64,000 nucleotides of DNA from CAVXWV01 sp963695415 (GCA_963695415.1 CAVOGL010000016.1:1-64000), one strand, 5' to 3'. Positions 8,998 through 18,879 are shown, counted from the first letter of the stretch. The notes: generated from the sequence alone by a model not told the origin. A program made the numbers and translations.

Positions 8998-9747
8998 TCA
9001 CTTATCACCCAGGGATTTAAAGCTGCCTAAACCTGGTGTTTCTAAGTTGGTTTCAGGATTGCCATAGTAAGAAACGCTGCCGCCTCCACTGATGTTTCCA
9101 TTCAGTGTGTCCGTCACCCAGATCGTGGCGCTGCCCAATCCCGGGAAGGTGACATCAGCAGTCTGGCATTTAAGGTCAGCTGCTTTTACCTCCCCGGCGC
9201 CAGAGACATCAATCGTTGCATGGATGACTTCACCGGCGATCTCCATACTTCCGACTCCTCCCAGTTCGATATTCACTTCTTCAGCCGACAAATACCCAAG
9301 CTGGAATTGACCCGCACCGCCCATCGTGACATCCAGGCTTGATGTGGAAAGGGTTTCCATTTTAGAGTCAGTTAATCCGCTGATGGTCAGGTTCGTAAGG
9401 TCTTTAAGGGTGATGTGGAACATTAGCAGGTCTTCTATATCACTTTGCAGGATATTGATATTTTCCTCCATCTCGATCACTAAAACACCATCGCGAACAG
9501 ATGTTTTGACGAGTGGGACAAGGTTGTCTCTGCCTTCGATGATCAGGGACTCGCTCTCACCTTGCTGTATTTCCATCTGCCCAAAGGTTCGCATATCGAT
9601 GCCGGTGAAGTTGCTGATTGAGCGTTCTTCCGTGATCGTTACGTCCGATGGGGTGATACTTTTCGCACCGAATTCAATCACGCTGTTGCAGCTGGTTGCG
9701 AACATGACTGCTATCAACAATAAGAATGGAATTAATCGAATTTTCAT
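8998..9747 (-). CDS. DUF2807 (head GIN domain) lipoprotein
   Basis: A 249-residue secreted lipoprotein: signal peptide with lipobox (MFATSC) near residue 20, then a putative head-GIN domain (DUF2807). The domain begins with ERSISNFTGIDMRTFGQMEIQQG, a form typical of the family, and continues as a series of short beta strands with glycine turns (GVGSMEIAG, DVSGAGEVKAADL, LGSATIWV, GGGSVSYYG) that should form a right-handed beta-solenoid. Its molecular function is unknown; in many bacteria such proteins are found next to LiaF/PspC-like membrane proteins and two-component systems, as here. The start ATG at 9747 follows a GGAG ribosome-binding site. Confidence 0.85.
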   Translation of the reverse strand: MKIRLIPFLLLIAVMFATSCNSVIEFGAKSITPSDVTITEERSISNFTGIDMRTFGQMEIQQGESESLIIEGRDNLVPLVKTSVRDGVLVIEMEENINILQSDIEDLLMFHITLKDLTNLTISGLTDSKMETLSTSSLDVTMGGAGQFQLGYLSAEEVNIELGGVGSMEIAGEVIHATIDVSGAGEVKAADLKCQTADVTFPGLGSATIWVTDTLNGNISGGGSVSYYGNPETNLETPGLGSFKSLGDK

Positions 9748-9771
9748 GGTTATCTCCGTTTGTTAATTGGT

Positions 9772-10134
9772 TTAAGAGTTTTGGATGACTTTCTGTATGG
9801 TCTCCAGAAGTTTAAAAGGTGGATCGGTTTTACAGACGAAAGCGTCTGCACCCTCAGCAAGAACCTGTTGTTGCAGTTCGGGTCTGGAGTTGATGATGAT
9901 GATTTTCAGTTCCGGAACCAGGGTCCTTAAAATCGACACACGCTCGCGGGTTGGACGACCCGGCAGTTCCCAATCCAGGATGATTAAATCAGGATGGGCA
10001 TCCTCAAGCTGGGCCATCACATGTTCCATATCTCTGGCTTCAAGTATCATTTCCAGGTCCAGCCGAGATTGAAGAAATAAATTCAATGCTGAACGGATTT
10101 CGTATTTATCATCTGCAAGCAGGATACGCAACAT
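9772..10134 (-). CDS. Single-domain response regulator (REC only)
   Basis: A 120-residue stand-alone receiver domain. The acidic pair is LLADD near the N-terminus, the phospho-acceptor Asp is in LIILDWELPG, and the conserved Lys is in VCKTDPPF near the end. There is no output domain, so it would act by protein-protein interaction or as part of a phosphorelay. It is 24 bases ahead of the DUF2807 lipoprotein gene in the same direction and 138 bases downstream of the LuxR-type regulator gene. It may be fed by the neighbouring histidine kinase, but this is inferred. Confidence 0.85.
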   Translation of the reverse strand: MLRILLADDKYEIRSALNLFLQSRLDLEMILEARDMEHVMAQLEDAHPDLIILDWELPGRPTRERVSILRTLVPELKIIIINSRPELQQQVLAEGADAFVCKTDPPFKLLETIQKVIQNS

Positions 10135-10271
10135 GGGTCGTTACCTCCTGCTATCAGTGTATTCCGGATCAGTTAATTTGTCCCTACACTGTTGTTGAGT
10201 TTTATCCTGGTCAAGTGGACAGGTTTAGGAATCTGATTTACTTTGAATACCGCGAATACGGTTCTTTAGCA

Positions 10272-10907
10272 CTAAACTAATTTGTTCTGAATGGCGATCT
10301 TCACGGCTGACACGCGGTTTTCCACCCCCAGCTTCGCCAGGATATTACGGATATGGTATTTGACCGTTGATACACTCACCACCATTTGGTCGGCGATCTC
10401 CGCATTGCTCAATCCATCTACCATGAGCTTCAACACTTCCATTTCCCTTTCAGTCAGATCTTCGAATTCCTGGGTTCGTAATTTCCCCTGAACCAGAACC
10501 TGTGCAGCTTCCGAAGAAAGAGTCATTTTCCCTTCGTTCGCCGACCGGATAGCAACTGCCAGCTCGCGGGCTGAGATATTTTTCATTAAATAGCCAATAG
10601 CACCTGCCTGTAAAGCTCCTTGAATAAGTTCATCTTCCTGAAAACTGGTCAGGGCAAGTATTTTGACATCAGGATATTTTTCTTTGATCCGCCGTGTGGC
10701 AGCAACCCCATCGACACCCGGCATCATCAGATCCATCAGGACTACATCGGGTTTCAACAAACCACACCGGACAACCGCCTCTTCTCCGTTTTCTGCCTCA
10801 CCGACCAGTTCCAGGTCAGGATAAACTGCAAAAAATGCCCCCAGACCACTTCGAACGACCGCATGATCGTCCACGATCATCACTCGGATACGCTTTGTTT
10901 CCATCAT
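10272..10907 (-). CDS. NarL/LuxR-family response regulator
   Basis: A 211-residue DNA-binding response regulator. The receiver domain has VDDHAVVR at the N-terminus, the phospho-acceptor Asp in VVLMDLMMPG, and Lys in YLMKNIS. A LuxR-type helix-turn-helix follows at about residues 148-200 (LTEREMEVLKLM, then IADQMVVSVSTVKYHIRNIL). The start ATG at 10907 overlaps the stop of the histidine kinase gene (ATGA), so the two are translationally coupled and form a two-component pair of the LiaS/LiaR or DegS/DegU type. Target genes are unknown; the nearby DUF2807 and LiaF-like genes are candidates. Confidence 0.92.
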   Translation of the reverse strand: MMETKRIRVMIVDDHAVVRSGLGAFFAVYPDLELVGEAENGEEAVVRCGLLKPDVVLMDLMMPGVDGVAATRRIKEKYPDVKILALTSFQEDELIQGALQAGAIGYLMKNISARELAVAIRSANEGKMTLSSEAAQVLVQGKLRTQEFEDLTEREMEVLKLMVDGLSNAEIADQMVVSVSTVKYHIRNILAKLGVENRVSAVKIAIQNKLV

Positions 10908-12500
10908 TCTGATTTTCCTTCAATGGATTTCTCATTTCTCGTCCAGGTCACCAGGATCCGGGTTCCCCGACCGGGTTGGCTGCGGATCGTACATTCAGCC
11001 CTAATCGACTCGGCTCGCTCGCACATAATTTTCAATCCCAGGTGATCGGCTGAAATCGATTGGAGATCAAACCCGCTTCCATCGTCGCGGATCTCCAGTT
11101 TAACAGGTTCACCCAATCGTAAAGATACAGCCACCTTCGTAGCTTTGGCATGTTTGACGATATTGTTTAAAGCTTCCTGGGTGATCCGATAAAACGCAAT
11201 TTGCACGTCAGCCGGAATTTTTTCCTGTCCATCGGCTGTAAATTCTATCGGCAGCCGTGCGCGCCCGATGAGCGATTCACACAGCTGGCGTAAAAGATCA
11301 GGCAATGGGATCTGGACCAGGGTATTTGGGCGCAATTCAACCAGCAGCGTGCGCATCTCCGCAAGCGCGCCACGAGTCATTTGGCGTAATTCATCAAGTC
11401 GCCGTTCTCCCTCTGCAGGATTGATCTCCCAGATATCCGGTAAAACTTCCGCAATCAGACTTGCCGAAAACAGGGTCTGGGTGACTGCGTCATGCAGATC
11501 ACGTGCCAGGCGTGTGCGCTCATGGATGATCGCATCCTGGGCAGCCTTCTCAGCCAGGGTGTTTTCGATGGTCTGCCGCTGGGCTATTTCTTCTTCCAGG
11601 CGCTGGTTAATCTGTCTTAATTCGCGAGTGCGCTCCTCCACTTGCGCTTCCAGCATCTGCCTGTACTGTCTCTCCGCAGCAGCAAGTTTCTCTGCCACGC
11701 GCTTTTGATCATCGATATCTTCGATCATCCCCACCAGGTAACTGGGGTTACCTGCCGAGTCCCGTACCAGTGAATAATTGACCCGCGCCCAGATGATGTG
11801 CCCGGCTTTGTGGCGGTACCGGCGTTCCATCACATACGAATCGCGGGTTCCACTCACCAGCTCGTGAAATGGTTCTGCATCGATGGGTCGATCATCAGGA
11901 ATGACCAATGAGACGGGATCGATTTTCAGGAACCTCCTCATCCGTGTATCCGATGATTTTTTCGACAACAGGGTTTACCGCCAGTGCTTTACGCTCCAGG
12001 GTCATAATGGCAATGCCGACAGCCACATTGTCGAAGAGTGCCCGGAAGCGTGCTTCCGATTGTCTCAGCTCCTCAAGTGCACGGATTTTCTCGTCGATAT
12101 CGATGATCATCCCAACCAGGTACAGGGGCTCTCTTTTAGCATCTCGGACCAGGTTCATCGTCACCTGTGCCGAGAAAACTTCTCCGTTCTTTCGCCGGAA
12201 ACGCCGTTCAGACCAGTAATAATCCTTCTCGCCTGAAATCAAATCCAGGAAATCCCGGGTCGAATCTGGATAATCATCCGCATGTGTGACAATTTCCGGC
12301 GTCTGCCCGACCAGCTCCTCGAGGCACATTCCCAGCATCCGGCACATCGCCGGGTTTGCATCGATGATCTTCCGGTCAAGCCCCAGGATGCCAATTCCAA
12401 CCGCGGCATTCTCGAACATCGCCCGGAAACGAGCTTCCGATAGCTGCAATTCATCGAATACTTGATTTGAAACGGGATCTTGACTGGGGGAATTCATCAA
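10904..12500 (-). CDS. PAS-domain sensor histidine kinase (HisKA_3), one frameshift
   Basis: A soluble sensor kinase that should phosphorylate the neighbouring LuxR-type regulator. Two PAS/PAC units lie in the N-terminal half (each begins EARFRA followed by VGI, and has an FRRK or YRHK segment and a conserved YLVGMI strand), followed by a coiled coil (VEERTRELRQINQRLEEE). The HisKA_3 phospho-acceptor histidine is in ARDLHDAVTQTL, and the ATPase domain shows the N box (YRITQEALNNIVKHA) and DDGSGFD. No transmembrane helix is present, so the signal is intracellular. The frame changes at about 11935 inside the second PAS domain (GYTDEE continuing as FLKIDPVSL); the sequence continues perfectly, so an indel error is likely. 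The start at 12500 is the first ATG before the first PAS. Confidence 0.85.
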
Positions 12501-12671
12501 TCGGTAAGTGGATCGCGAAAACTGTAACGTTAATAAACCCGTTTGATTCTAGCACCAATCTATAGGTTGTGTACTGGTTCTCTCATTAATTTTTTCCGAC
12601 AACGCCTGTGAGAGCGGCAGTTCTCCACGAATCGGAAACCAATGGAGACCTTTCGACCTGAAGGGTAGCTC

Positions 12672-13316
12672 TCATGGGATTTGGGTGACAGCCCTGTTGG
12701 ACAGGTTCTCAGCGCGTTCCTTGATCCCCCGCAGCATGCCGCGTTCCATGATGAAGGTGCCCGGATGTATGACTGTCCAGATCCCTCCAACCATCATGGT
12801 ACACGTTCTCAGAATTAACCGCGTGGTGCCGTTCTCCTGAGGGATGATGACAAACTGGTACAGGTCGACCCATTCACCGTCGTCCTGGTGACCCAGCACG
12901 ATTGCCTGGTTGGGGTGAATTTGAGCCACTATATAAGGGGGTGGTCCTGACCCTTCAGGACACATGTGGACTTTATCCCCAACCTGCAGGTTCTGCCATT
13001 CAGCATGGATGCTGTCTGCATTGACCATTTTGCATCCCATCATGCCTTCCAACCATGTATAGCTGTACCAGCCGCCTTTCATCGCATCCAGTTGCACGAT
13101 CCAGGGATAGATGAGCTCTGCTGGGGCATGGATCGTGATTGCTCGATTGACAAAACTTGCAGGCTCAGGAACCAGCTCATCACCCGGGTAAGCTGCCATG
13201 ATCTCTTCGTCCGTCGCCCCCCAGCGGTCCATCCACGGGGTGAGCAGGGCGATGACCAGCGCAAAAACCAGTGCGACCACGATCCCCGTTACGATAATGA
13301 TTAAAAATACTTTCAT
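12672..13316 (-). CDS. SRPBCC-fold protein with N-terminal membrane anchor
   Basis: A 214-residue protein with one N-terminal hydrophobic helix (about residues 3-26) followed by a START/SRPBCC-like domain. The domain opens with a RAITIHAPAELIYPWIVQL segment, the usual first strand and helix of this fold, followed by GGWYSYTWLEGMMGC, and closes with ERGMLRGIKERAENL. SRPBCC domains bind hydrophobic ligands in a deep pocket; the ligand here is unknown. The gene stands alone between the histidine kinase and an alpha/beta hydrolase, with gaps of about 170 bases on both sides in which I see no further gene. Confidence 0.7.
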   Translation of the reverse strand: MKVFLIIIVTGIVVALVFALVIALLTPWMDRWGATDEEIMAAYPGDELVPEPASFVNRAITIHAPAELIYPWIVQLDAMKGGWYSYTWLEGMMGCKMVNADSIHAEWQNLQVGDKVHMCPEGSGPPPYIVAQIHPNQAIVLGHQDDGEWVDLYQFVIIPQENGTTRLILRTCTMMVGGIWTVIHPGTFIMERGMLRGIKERAENLSNRAVTQIP

Positions 13317-13480
13317 TTTTTAACTCCTTAGAATACAAGTTTTTATCTTATCCACTGCGCCTGACGAACCGTACAGAGCAATGACTTCGGTGCTGTATCC
13401 TTTAAAATAAATGTTGTGACATCCTGTTCCCTTCAAGCGAAACTGGCATTCCTGGATTACTGTCTTACGAGTTATTTTCA

Positions 13481-14761
13481 TCAGTCAACTTCAAAATTTC
13501 TTGTTCGGTCCGAATTTTGGATTTTTGGCAGAATTTTATTGATAACTGTATCAGCGAATGCCTCTGATTCGGTAACCCAGGGGTTATGACCGGATCGTTC
13601 GAACCAGATCAATTCCTTGTGAGGGGCATCCAGAATCCCATAATACGATTCGGTCAATATGGGCGGAGCATTGACATCATGGCGTCCCAGCAGGAAGTAC
13701 ACTGGCACTTCGAGTTCTGCCGCCTGTTCGCGCAGGTCCTTGTCCCAGAGCTGGGGGTAGACGATGTTCAAAGTTTCAAGTGAGCCTCGAAACCAGCTCA
13801 CCTTGTCATATAAGCCATATTCAGTGCCGGCAAGGTCCTGAAACGTATTGAAACCGTCATCGTTGATGGCTGGATCAGCATTCATGTAGTTGTAAGTCTC
13901 CAACAAATAAGCTGCTTCTTTCATTGCCACCCCTTTACCATAGTAAGGTGGTGGACCTTGCTCTTCCAATTGTGCTACCTTTTGAGTATCGCCTCTTTCT
14001 TTTGCCAGTTTAAGTACGAACTCGTAACATAGCAAATCAGTCTCCAGGAACGAAACCATTTGTCCCGTCCCGATAAATGCGTGGAAATGCTCGGGTCTCT
14101 GCTGGACCATCCAGATTCCGAGTGCGCTTCCCCACGATTCCCCCAATACATAAATTTTTTCTTCTTCGAAGCGCTTGCGCAGGTAGTCTGTCAAAGAAAG
14201 CCCATCCGCGATATAGCGTTCAGGTGTCAGGGTAGACCGGTTTACTGCGTCGAAGGATTTTCCCGCCCCTGGCTGCTCCCAGTTCACCACAACGAAATGA
14301 TCTTCCAGCTCATGGAGGACGCGCCTCGCCGTGACCAGCTGGCTTCCACCCGGTCCACCTGCAAGGAAGAGCAACACAGGTTTATCCACGTCCTTCCCAC
14401 GGATGGAAACCCATTGGTCGCTTCCATTCAGGTTCACTTTCTCAAGTAAAGCGATCGAGCCGGGGATCGATTCTCCATTGGCATTGGTGATCTGTGGCGT
14501 TTGGGCGAAATACTGCGAGGCAGCGACCGCCAATACACCTGCGACCAGGATTCCGGTCAGGCTTAAGACGATGCCGCGCCAGGTGGGTTTCAGCCAGAAT
14601 TGCAGGACGATCAAACCCACTTCTGCGATCGCCAGAAGCATCCAGACCCACACCGGTACGGATGTGGTCAATGGCAGCAGAATAACCGGCAGGCAGAGCA
14701 GCAGGCTGAAGATGAGGATAAGTATCCGTACGATAGTTTTGATGATATCTTTGATGTTCAT
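13481..14761 (-). CDS. Membrane-anchored alpha/beta hydrolase (S33-like)
   Basis: A 426-residue protein with three N-terminal hydrophobic helices (to about residue 85) followed by an alpha/beta-hydrolase domain. The oxyanion-loop motif LAGGPGGSQ, the nucleophile elbow GESWGS, the acid in LLGRHDVNAP and the histidine in RSGHNPW make a complete catalytic triad. The HGGPG-like oxyanion motif and overall order resemble proline iminopeptidases (S33), so a peptidase or esterase acting near the membrane is likely, but the substrate is not shown. It is followed at 13480 by a small gap to the SRPBCC gene and preceded by a CPBP gene (66-base gap), all leftward. Confidence 0.8.
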   Translation of the reverse strand: MNIKDIIKTIVRILILIFSLLLCLPVILLPLTTSVPVWVWMLLAIAEVGLIVLQFWLKPTWRGIVLSLTGILVAGVLAVAASQYFAQTPQITNANGESIPGSIALLEKVNLNGSDQWVSIRGKDVDKPVLLFLAGGPGGSQLVTARRVLHELEDHFVVVNWEQPGAGKSFDAVNRSTLTPERYIADGLSLTDYLRKRFEEEKIYVLGESWGSALGIWMVQQRPEHFHAFIGTGQMVSFLETDLLCYEFVLKLAKERGDTQKVAQLEEQGPPPYYGKGVAMKEAAYLLETYNYMNADPAINDDGFNTFQDLAGTEYGLYDKVSWFRGSLETLNIVYPQLWDKDLREQAAELEVPVYFLLGRHDVNAPPILTESYYGILDAPHKELIWFERSGHNPWVTESEAFADTVINKILPKIQNSDRTRNFEVD

Positions 14762-14827
14762 ACGTTTTGTGTTAGTAAGGTTGATGGGAGGAATTTGATG
14801 AGCGATTTTACCAGTTTCACGATCTTC

Positions 14828-15688
14828 TTAAACGGTTTGGTGGACGATACGTTGTTTATCAAGAGTTTGGAAAGGCAGATCTTCCTGCGGTTTTCGCGAT
14901 AACGTTTTCGGTCCGAAGTAGACAACCACCCCGATGACGCTGAGTACCAAAAGGGATCCGGCGACTACATACAGGATCATTCCAGGTAGAAGTCCCAGTG
15001 TTCCCGCGATAAAGCCACCGCTCAGGTTAAACGATAGGTGCGCCAGTGTGGTGATGACTAGGCTTCCTTGCGTGTTGTTGTACAGCCACGTGAAATAGAT
15101 ACTCAGGGTGACAACCAGCATCAAGTAGATTGGGAATGGGATGCCCTGCTGGGAAGATCCGGGCAGGAAGTACAGCGGGATGTGCCAGCAGCACCAGATC
15201 ACGCCCAGGATCAGGCTCGAAACCAGGGCATTGAATCTGCGTTCCAGGCGGGGTAGCGCAAAGCCGCGCCAGCCGGCTTCTTCCGCTAGCGGACCAGAAA
15301 AGACATTAAAGGTAACTTGTCCCAGGATGGCTGCTGCGGTCAGACCGGTCACCATGCCGGGGGTTGGAAATCCAAGGAGGGCATATATCAAGGCTACCGT
15401 GAGGGGTCCCAGGAATAAGTAAAGTGCAGCCATGTACCAGCGGAATCCCACTTTCCAACGCGTGAATCCCGAAAGCAGGCGCTTGACTTCGTCTTTCCCA
15501 CCAATGATCCATGCCACGATCAGGGCACTGATGGTTGGGCTGAAAGCGTTCAGAAACCAATCGATCGACCAGCGTTCCGATGGTTGTCCCGGATTCAGGT
15601 ATATGTAAGCAAAGGTGGTGCCAAAGGCAAGGGCATATGTCAGCACAAAGAAGGAGATCAGGGGGTGTTTTTGGATCCATGTTTTCAT
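14828..15688 (-). CDS. CPBP-family intramembrane glutamic endopeptidase
   Basis: A 286-residue membrane protein with about eight hydrophobic segments. All the CPBP (type II CAAX protease-like) motifs are intact: EEAGWRGF with the catalytic Glu pair and Arg, the first histidine in CCWHIPLYF, and the second in LAHLSFNLSGG. The family includes prenyl-protein proteases and bacteriocin self-immunity proteins; the substrate here is unknown. The N-terminus MKTWIQKHPLISFFVLTYALAFG is the usual form. The gene is followed by the alpha/beta hydrolase, possibly in one unit. Confidence 0.85.
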   Translation of the reverse strand: MKTWIQKHPLISFFVLTYALAFGTTFAYIYLNPGQPSERWSIDWFLNAFSPTISALIVAWIIGGKDEVKRLLSGFTRWKVGFRWYMAALYLFLGPLTVALIYALLGFPTPGMVTGLTAAAILGQVTFNVFSGPLAEEAGWRGFALPRLERRFNALVSSLILGVIWCCWHIPLYFLPGSSQQGIPFPIYLMLVVTLSIYFTWLYNNTQGSLVITTLAHLSFNLSGGFIAGTLGLLPGMILYVVAGSLLVLSVIGVVVYFGPKTLSRKPQEDLPFQTLDKQRIVHQTV

Positions 15689-15768
15689 GTTTTACCTCCG
15701 GTCAGGTCAGGCATAGAATGGTTTCTCCCGGTCGGGCAGTTGTAGTCTCATTTTATTCAGGTACATAT

Positions 15769-15795
15769 AAAAAATCACTCACCGCTGGGTGAGTG
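15769..15795 (-). terminator. Intrinsic terminator after the GNAT gene
   Basis: On the minus strand an 8-bp stem CACTCACC/GGTGAGTG with a 4-base loop is followed after one base by six Ts. It lies about 65 bases downstream of the stop at 15859 and 80 bases before the CPBP gene, so it should end the GNAT transcript. Confidence 0.85.
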
Positions 15796-15858
15796 TTGTT
15801 CCTGGTCAATTGGTCAGTTGTTCTTCCCCTGATACCAGCTCATCTATTGCGGACAGGA

Positions 15859-16839
15859 TCAGGCTTCAGGCACTCGGAGCAATGAATAGCAGACCGGTTC
15901 AAAGTATTTCATCCAGAATGAAGCTGCTTCTGGGTTGAAAAATTCGAAATTTGTCGAACAGTATTTCAAGTGCATGGATTGGTAATAACGCATAGCTGAA
16001 TTAAGCATAATGGCTGCCAATCTCTGTTTGCGGTAAGCAGGACGGACATAGGCACCTGTAATCGAAACACTCTCATCAGATTCCAGGATTGTCGCGCAGT
16101 CGAAGTCATATCCCTCAAAGCGGATGAAACCGACCAGCTCATCATTGTCCTCCGCCAGCCAGACGCTGTTCTTGGGACGAGACATGAATTCCAGGTTTTC
16201 TTCAACGGTATTCCATCTGCGCGGTGCCATGAAAATCGGCGATTTTATATAGTGTTCGCAATGTTCTGCGTCCAGCTCAGTTAACGATGCTGCATCTGCC
16301 GCGGTAGCTTTACGAATCGCCATTGTTGTTTGGTATTTAATGTCCAAAGGCTCCACTGGACGGATGCCATCTACCACGGTTAACCCAAATCCATTCCAAT
16401 ACCAGATTCTTTCAGCCTCTTTATCTTCAGCGAGTACCGTGATGGCGTGTACCTGGCATCCTGCCTCTGCCCACCGTTCTCCGGCAGCCCGATACAACGC
16501 CTGGTAAATCCTTGTATTATTATATGCATGGCAGCCATGCCCCCACTCGGGCACGTATGCTCCTTTCCGGGATGTATCTCGGAAATGATCGACCAGGAAC
16601 CAGCATAAAAATCCCTTTAACTCACCATTATCAACGGCAACCAGACCCGATTGTGGATTGAATGAGTTTGCCAGCATGCCCTCAACATGGGATCTCTCGC
16701 CCATCAAGTCCGGAAGTAATGGGTTGACCTGTTGTTGACGTTTGTAATTTTCGATGAACAGGGTTGCTGATGCCCTGATTTGCTTTGAAGAAAAGGGTAG
16801 GATTTCGATGTTGCTTGGTCCTTGATATGGATTTACCAA
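15859..16839 (-). CDS. Tandem GNAT acetyltransferase-like protein
   Basis: A 326-residue protein built of two GNAT-type halves. The first (about 1-165) has LVAVDNGELKGFLCWF, then an acetyl-CoA-binding region without a clear RxxGxG loop. The second (from MAIRKATAADAASLTELD, about 170 on) has WLAEDNDELVGFIRFEGYDF, VSITGAYVRPAYRKQRLA and FWMKYFEP, a more canonical GNAT core. Such duplicated GNATs usually keep one active half. Substrate unknown. The start at 16839 is a TTG without an obvious Shine-Dalgarno sequence, so the real start could lie a few codons further in. A terminator follows the gene. Confidence 0.7.
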   Translation of the reverse strand: MVNPYQGPSNIEILPFSSKQIRASATLFIENYKRQQQVNPLLPDLMGERSHVEGMLANSFNPQSGLVAVDNGELKGFLCWFLVDHFRDTSRKGAYVPEWGHGCHAYNNTRIYQALYRAAGERWAEAGCQVHAITVLAEDKEAERIWYWNGFGLTVVDGIRPVEPLDIKYQTTMAIRKATAADAASLTELDAEHCEHYIKSPIFMAPRRWNTVEENLEFMSRPKNSVWLAEDNDELVGFIRFEGYDFDCATILESDESVSITGAYVRPAYRKQRLAAIMLNSAMRYYQSMHLKYCSTNFEFFNPEAASFWMKYFEPVCYSLLRVPEA

Positions 16840-16886
16840 TTATGGTAATGTATCATCATTTGTGGATAATTCTAAATGTTACCAGG

Positions 16887-17279
16887 TCACATCCGGTTCA
16901 GCATATAGTGCATAACGGAATTGGTAATTTTCAATGCCATTAATCCACCGATCACCAGTAGTGCTTGCTGGTCATTTTGATTTAAGGGTATCTTCCAGCC
17001 AGCAAATGCGAATACGGCAACGAAGATGATCAGACCTCCCAGAAGGTAACCAAGGATAGCAAGAGGGTGTGACCACTCTCCAGTAGCTGCAACGCGCCCG
17101 ATTCCTCCCTGCTGGCAGACAGCCATTCCGATGACCACTAATAAAATGATTTCTACGTGTATGTTGGAGAGTACAGGCACTTTCTTACCGGAAACTCCTA
17201 AAACAACAATGATGACAGCCAGGACAACCAGAACGATGATGATCGGTGTGATGACGGGTGGAAGGACGTTTGTTTTCAT
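16887..17279 (-). CDS. Small polytopic membrane protein, unknown
   Basis: A 130-residue protein with four predicted membrane helices (VITPIIIVLVVLAVIIVVLG, VEIILLVVIGMAVC, LAILGYLLGGLIIFVAVFAFAG, LLVIGGLMALKI). I do not recognise the family. The reading frame is open upstream to 17414, but ATG at 17279 is preceded by a GAGGA ribosome-binding site at a good distance and directly starts the membrane region, so I take it as the start. It is divergent from the DUF2085 gene across a gap of about 135 bases. Confidence 0.6.
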   Translation of the reverse strand: MKTNVLPPVITPIIIVLVVLAVIIVVLGVSGKKVPVLSNIHVEIILLVVIGMAVCQQGGIGRVAATGEWSHPLAILGYLLGGLIIFVAVFAFAGWKIPLNQNDQQALLVIGGLMALKITNSVMHYMLNRM

Positions 17280-17414
17280 ATCTGGATATATCCTCATGCC
17301 TTCAGTGTACTCATATATTGAAAAACTGTACTTGTTCTTTGGTTGGGTCCCTCTCCTGACCTGTTGGACAGGTTGAGTTCGAACACGTTTCCTATTCGGT
17401 TTATAATTCCTCAA

Positions 17415-18230
17415 ATGGGTGCATCTGAAAAACCTGATAAATCTGCTCGTTTGCGAGACATTATTTTTCTGTCGGTTGTCTTCGTTGTGTTGTTACTCTG
17501 GTTATTGAATACCCCACCCGGATTATTAGGTAAAGCCGATGCTACTGCCTACGCGGTTTGCCACCGAATCGATGCCCGTTCATTTCATATTGGCGATCGT
17601 CCTCTCCCGCTGTGCATTCGCTGTTCAGGGATGTATCTGGGCGTCGTTTTGGGTCTCGTCTTTCTGTCAACCGCTTATCCCAGGAGAGGCGGTATCCCAC
17701 GTCCTGGTGTGCTCGTGGTTTTGGGACTGCTATTCCTGGCATGGGCGTTCGATGGCGTCAACTCATTTTTGAACCTGATCCCCGCTCTCCCTTCCCTTTA
17801 CCCATCGCACCATTTCTTGAGGTTGACCACCGGGATGGGTATGGGCATCGTGTTGGCGGTGATGGTATATGTTGGATTCAACCAGACCGTTTGGACATTT
17901 TTGGACAACCGTCCTCTTCTTCATAACTGGAAAAATCAGCTGGCACTGGCTTTGGCTGCCGCGGCTCTCATAGCTCTTGTATGGATACAGAATCCTGTGG
18001 TGCTTTATCCATTGGCTTTCGTCAGCACGGCGGGTATATGGATAATCCTGACGATGGTCTACACTCTGATCTGGTTGATGATCACGCGTAAGGAAAACAA
18101 ATATACGACTTTTCGAGAACTCACAGTTCCTTTGATTGCAGGATTTGGCTTGGCGCTGCTCCAGGTGTCCTTTTTTAACCTGGTCCGGTTTTTTCTAACC
18201 GGCACATGGGCTGGTTTCAGTTTTGGGTGA
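17415..18230 (+). CDS. DUF2085 membrane protein
   Basis: A 271-residue polytopic membrane protein of the DUF2085 family. The signature is intact at residues 49-75: CHRIDARSFHIG followed by PLPLCIRCSGMYLG, whose Cys and His residues look like a metal or redox site facing one side of the membrane. About seven hydrophobic helices surround it. Function is not known. The frame is open from 17343, but the ATG at 17415 matches the usual N-terminus. The next gene (DUF4126) follows after 64 bases on the same strand and may be co-transcribed. Confidence 0.85.
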   Translation: MGASEKPDKSARLRDIIFLSVVFVVLLLWLLNTPPGLLGKADATAYAVCHRIDARSFHIGDRPLPLCIRCSGMYLGVVLGLVFLSTAYPRRGGIPRPGVLVVLGLLFLAWAFDGVNSFLNLIPALPSLYPSHHFLRLTTGMGMGIVLAVMVYVGFNQTVWTFLDNRPLLHNWKNQLALALAAAALIALVWIQNPVVLYPLAFVSTAGIWIILTMVYTLIWLMITRKENKYTTFRELTVPLIAGFGLALLQVSFFNLVRFFLTGTWAGFSFG

Positions 18231-18294
18231 AGCCAAAATTTTAATCGAAACCAAAAACAGCTGGCTGCGTAGATAAAACATAAGGAGAGAAACA

Positions 18295-18879
18295 TTGGAA
18301 GCATTATTAGGTATATTTTCAGCATTTGGGCTGTCTGCAAGCGCAGGACTGAACGCTTACATCCCTTTATTGGTAGTAGCGTTGTTGGGACGATTCACCA
18401 ACCTGGTCCAGCTCAAAGCCCCGTTTGACACGTTGACCAGCTGGTGGATCATCGGGCTGCTGGTTGTTTTGATCACCATCGAGTTTTTCGCCGATAAAAT
18501 CCCGGCAGTCAATCATGTTAATGATGTGATCCAGACTTTTGTCCGTCCGGTTGCTGGAGCGATCGTTTTCGCAGCCAGCGCGCAGATATTCAGCGATCTG
18601 CATCCGGTTCTGGCGTTAGCTGCAGGTGTTTTGACTGCAGGCACCGTACATGCGGTCAAATCGGTTGCCGTCCGCCCTGCGGTCACCGCCACCACGGGCG
18701 GGATCGGCAATACGCCAGTATCGATCCTTGAAGACATCGCCGCAACGGTAGTCTCGATCCTGTCGATTGTGATACCGATCTTGATTTTTATTATTTTACT
18801 GTTAGTCCTGGCGCTGTTGATTTGGGCGCTTTGGGGCAGGATGCGTGCGCCAAAACCAGATCAAGGGAAGATGGCTTGA
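18295..18879 (+). CDS. DUF4126 family membrane protein
   Basis: A 194-residue membrane protein of the DUF4126 family: N-terminus GIFSAFGLSASAGLNAYIPLL, then a long middle with IEFFADKIPAVNHVNDVIQTFVRP and RPAVTATTGGIGNTPVSILED, and a strongly hydrophobic C-terminal helix before a short basic tail. The start is a TTG preceded by AGGAGAG with 6-base spacing; there is no ATG alternative, so a TTG start is well supported. Function unknown. It is followed after 37 bases by a small membrane protein gene. Confidence 0.85.
   Translation: MEALLGIFSAFGLSASAGLNAYIPLLVVALLGRFTNLVQLKAPFDTLTSWWIIGLLVVLITIEFFADKIPAVNHVNDVIQTFVRPVAGAIVFAASAQIFSDLHPVLALAAGVLTAGTVHAVKSVAVRPAVTATTGGIGNTPVSILEDIAATVVSILSIVIPILIFIILLLVLALLIWALWGRMRAPKPDQGKMA

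Noticed and set aside
12691..17372. CCTGTTGGACAGGTT found at about 12695 and 17358
   Set aside because: A 15-base match between two places is expected by chance a few times in 64 kb, and the flanks do not match.
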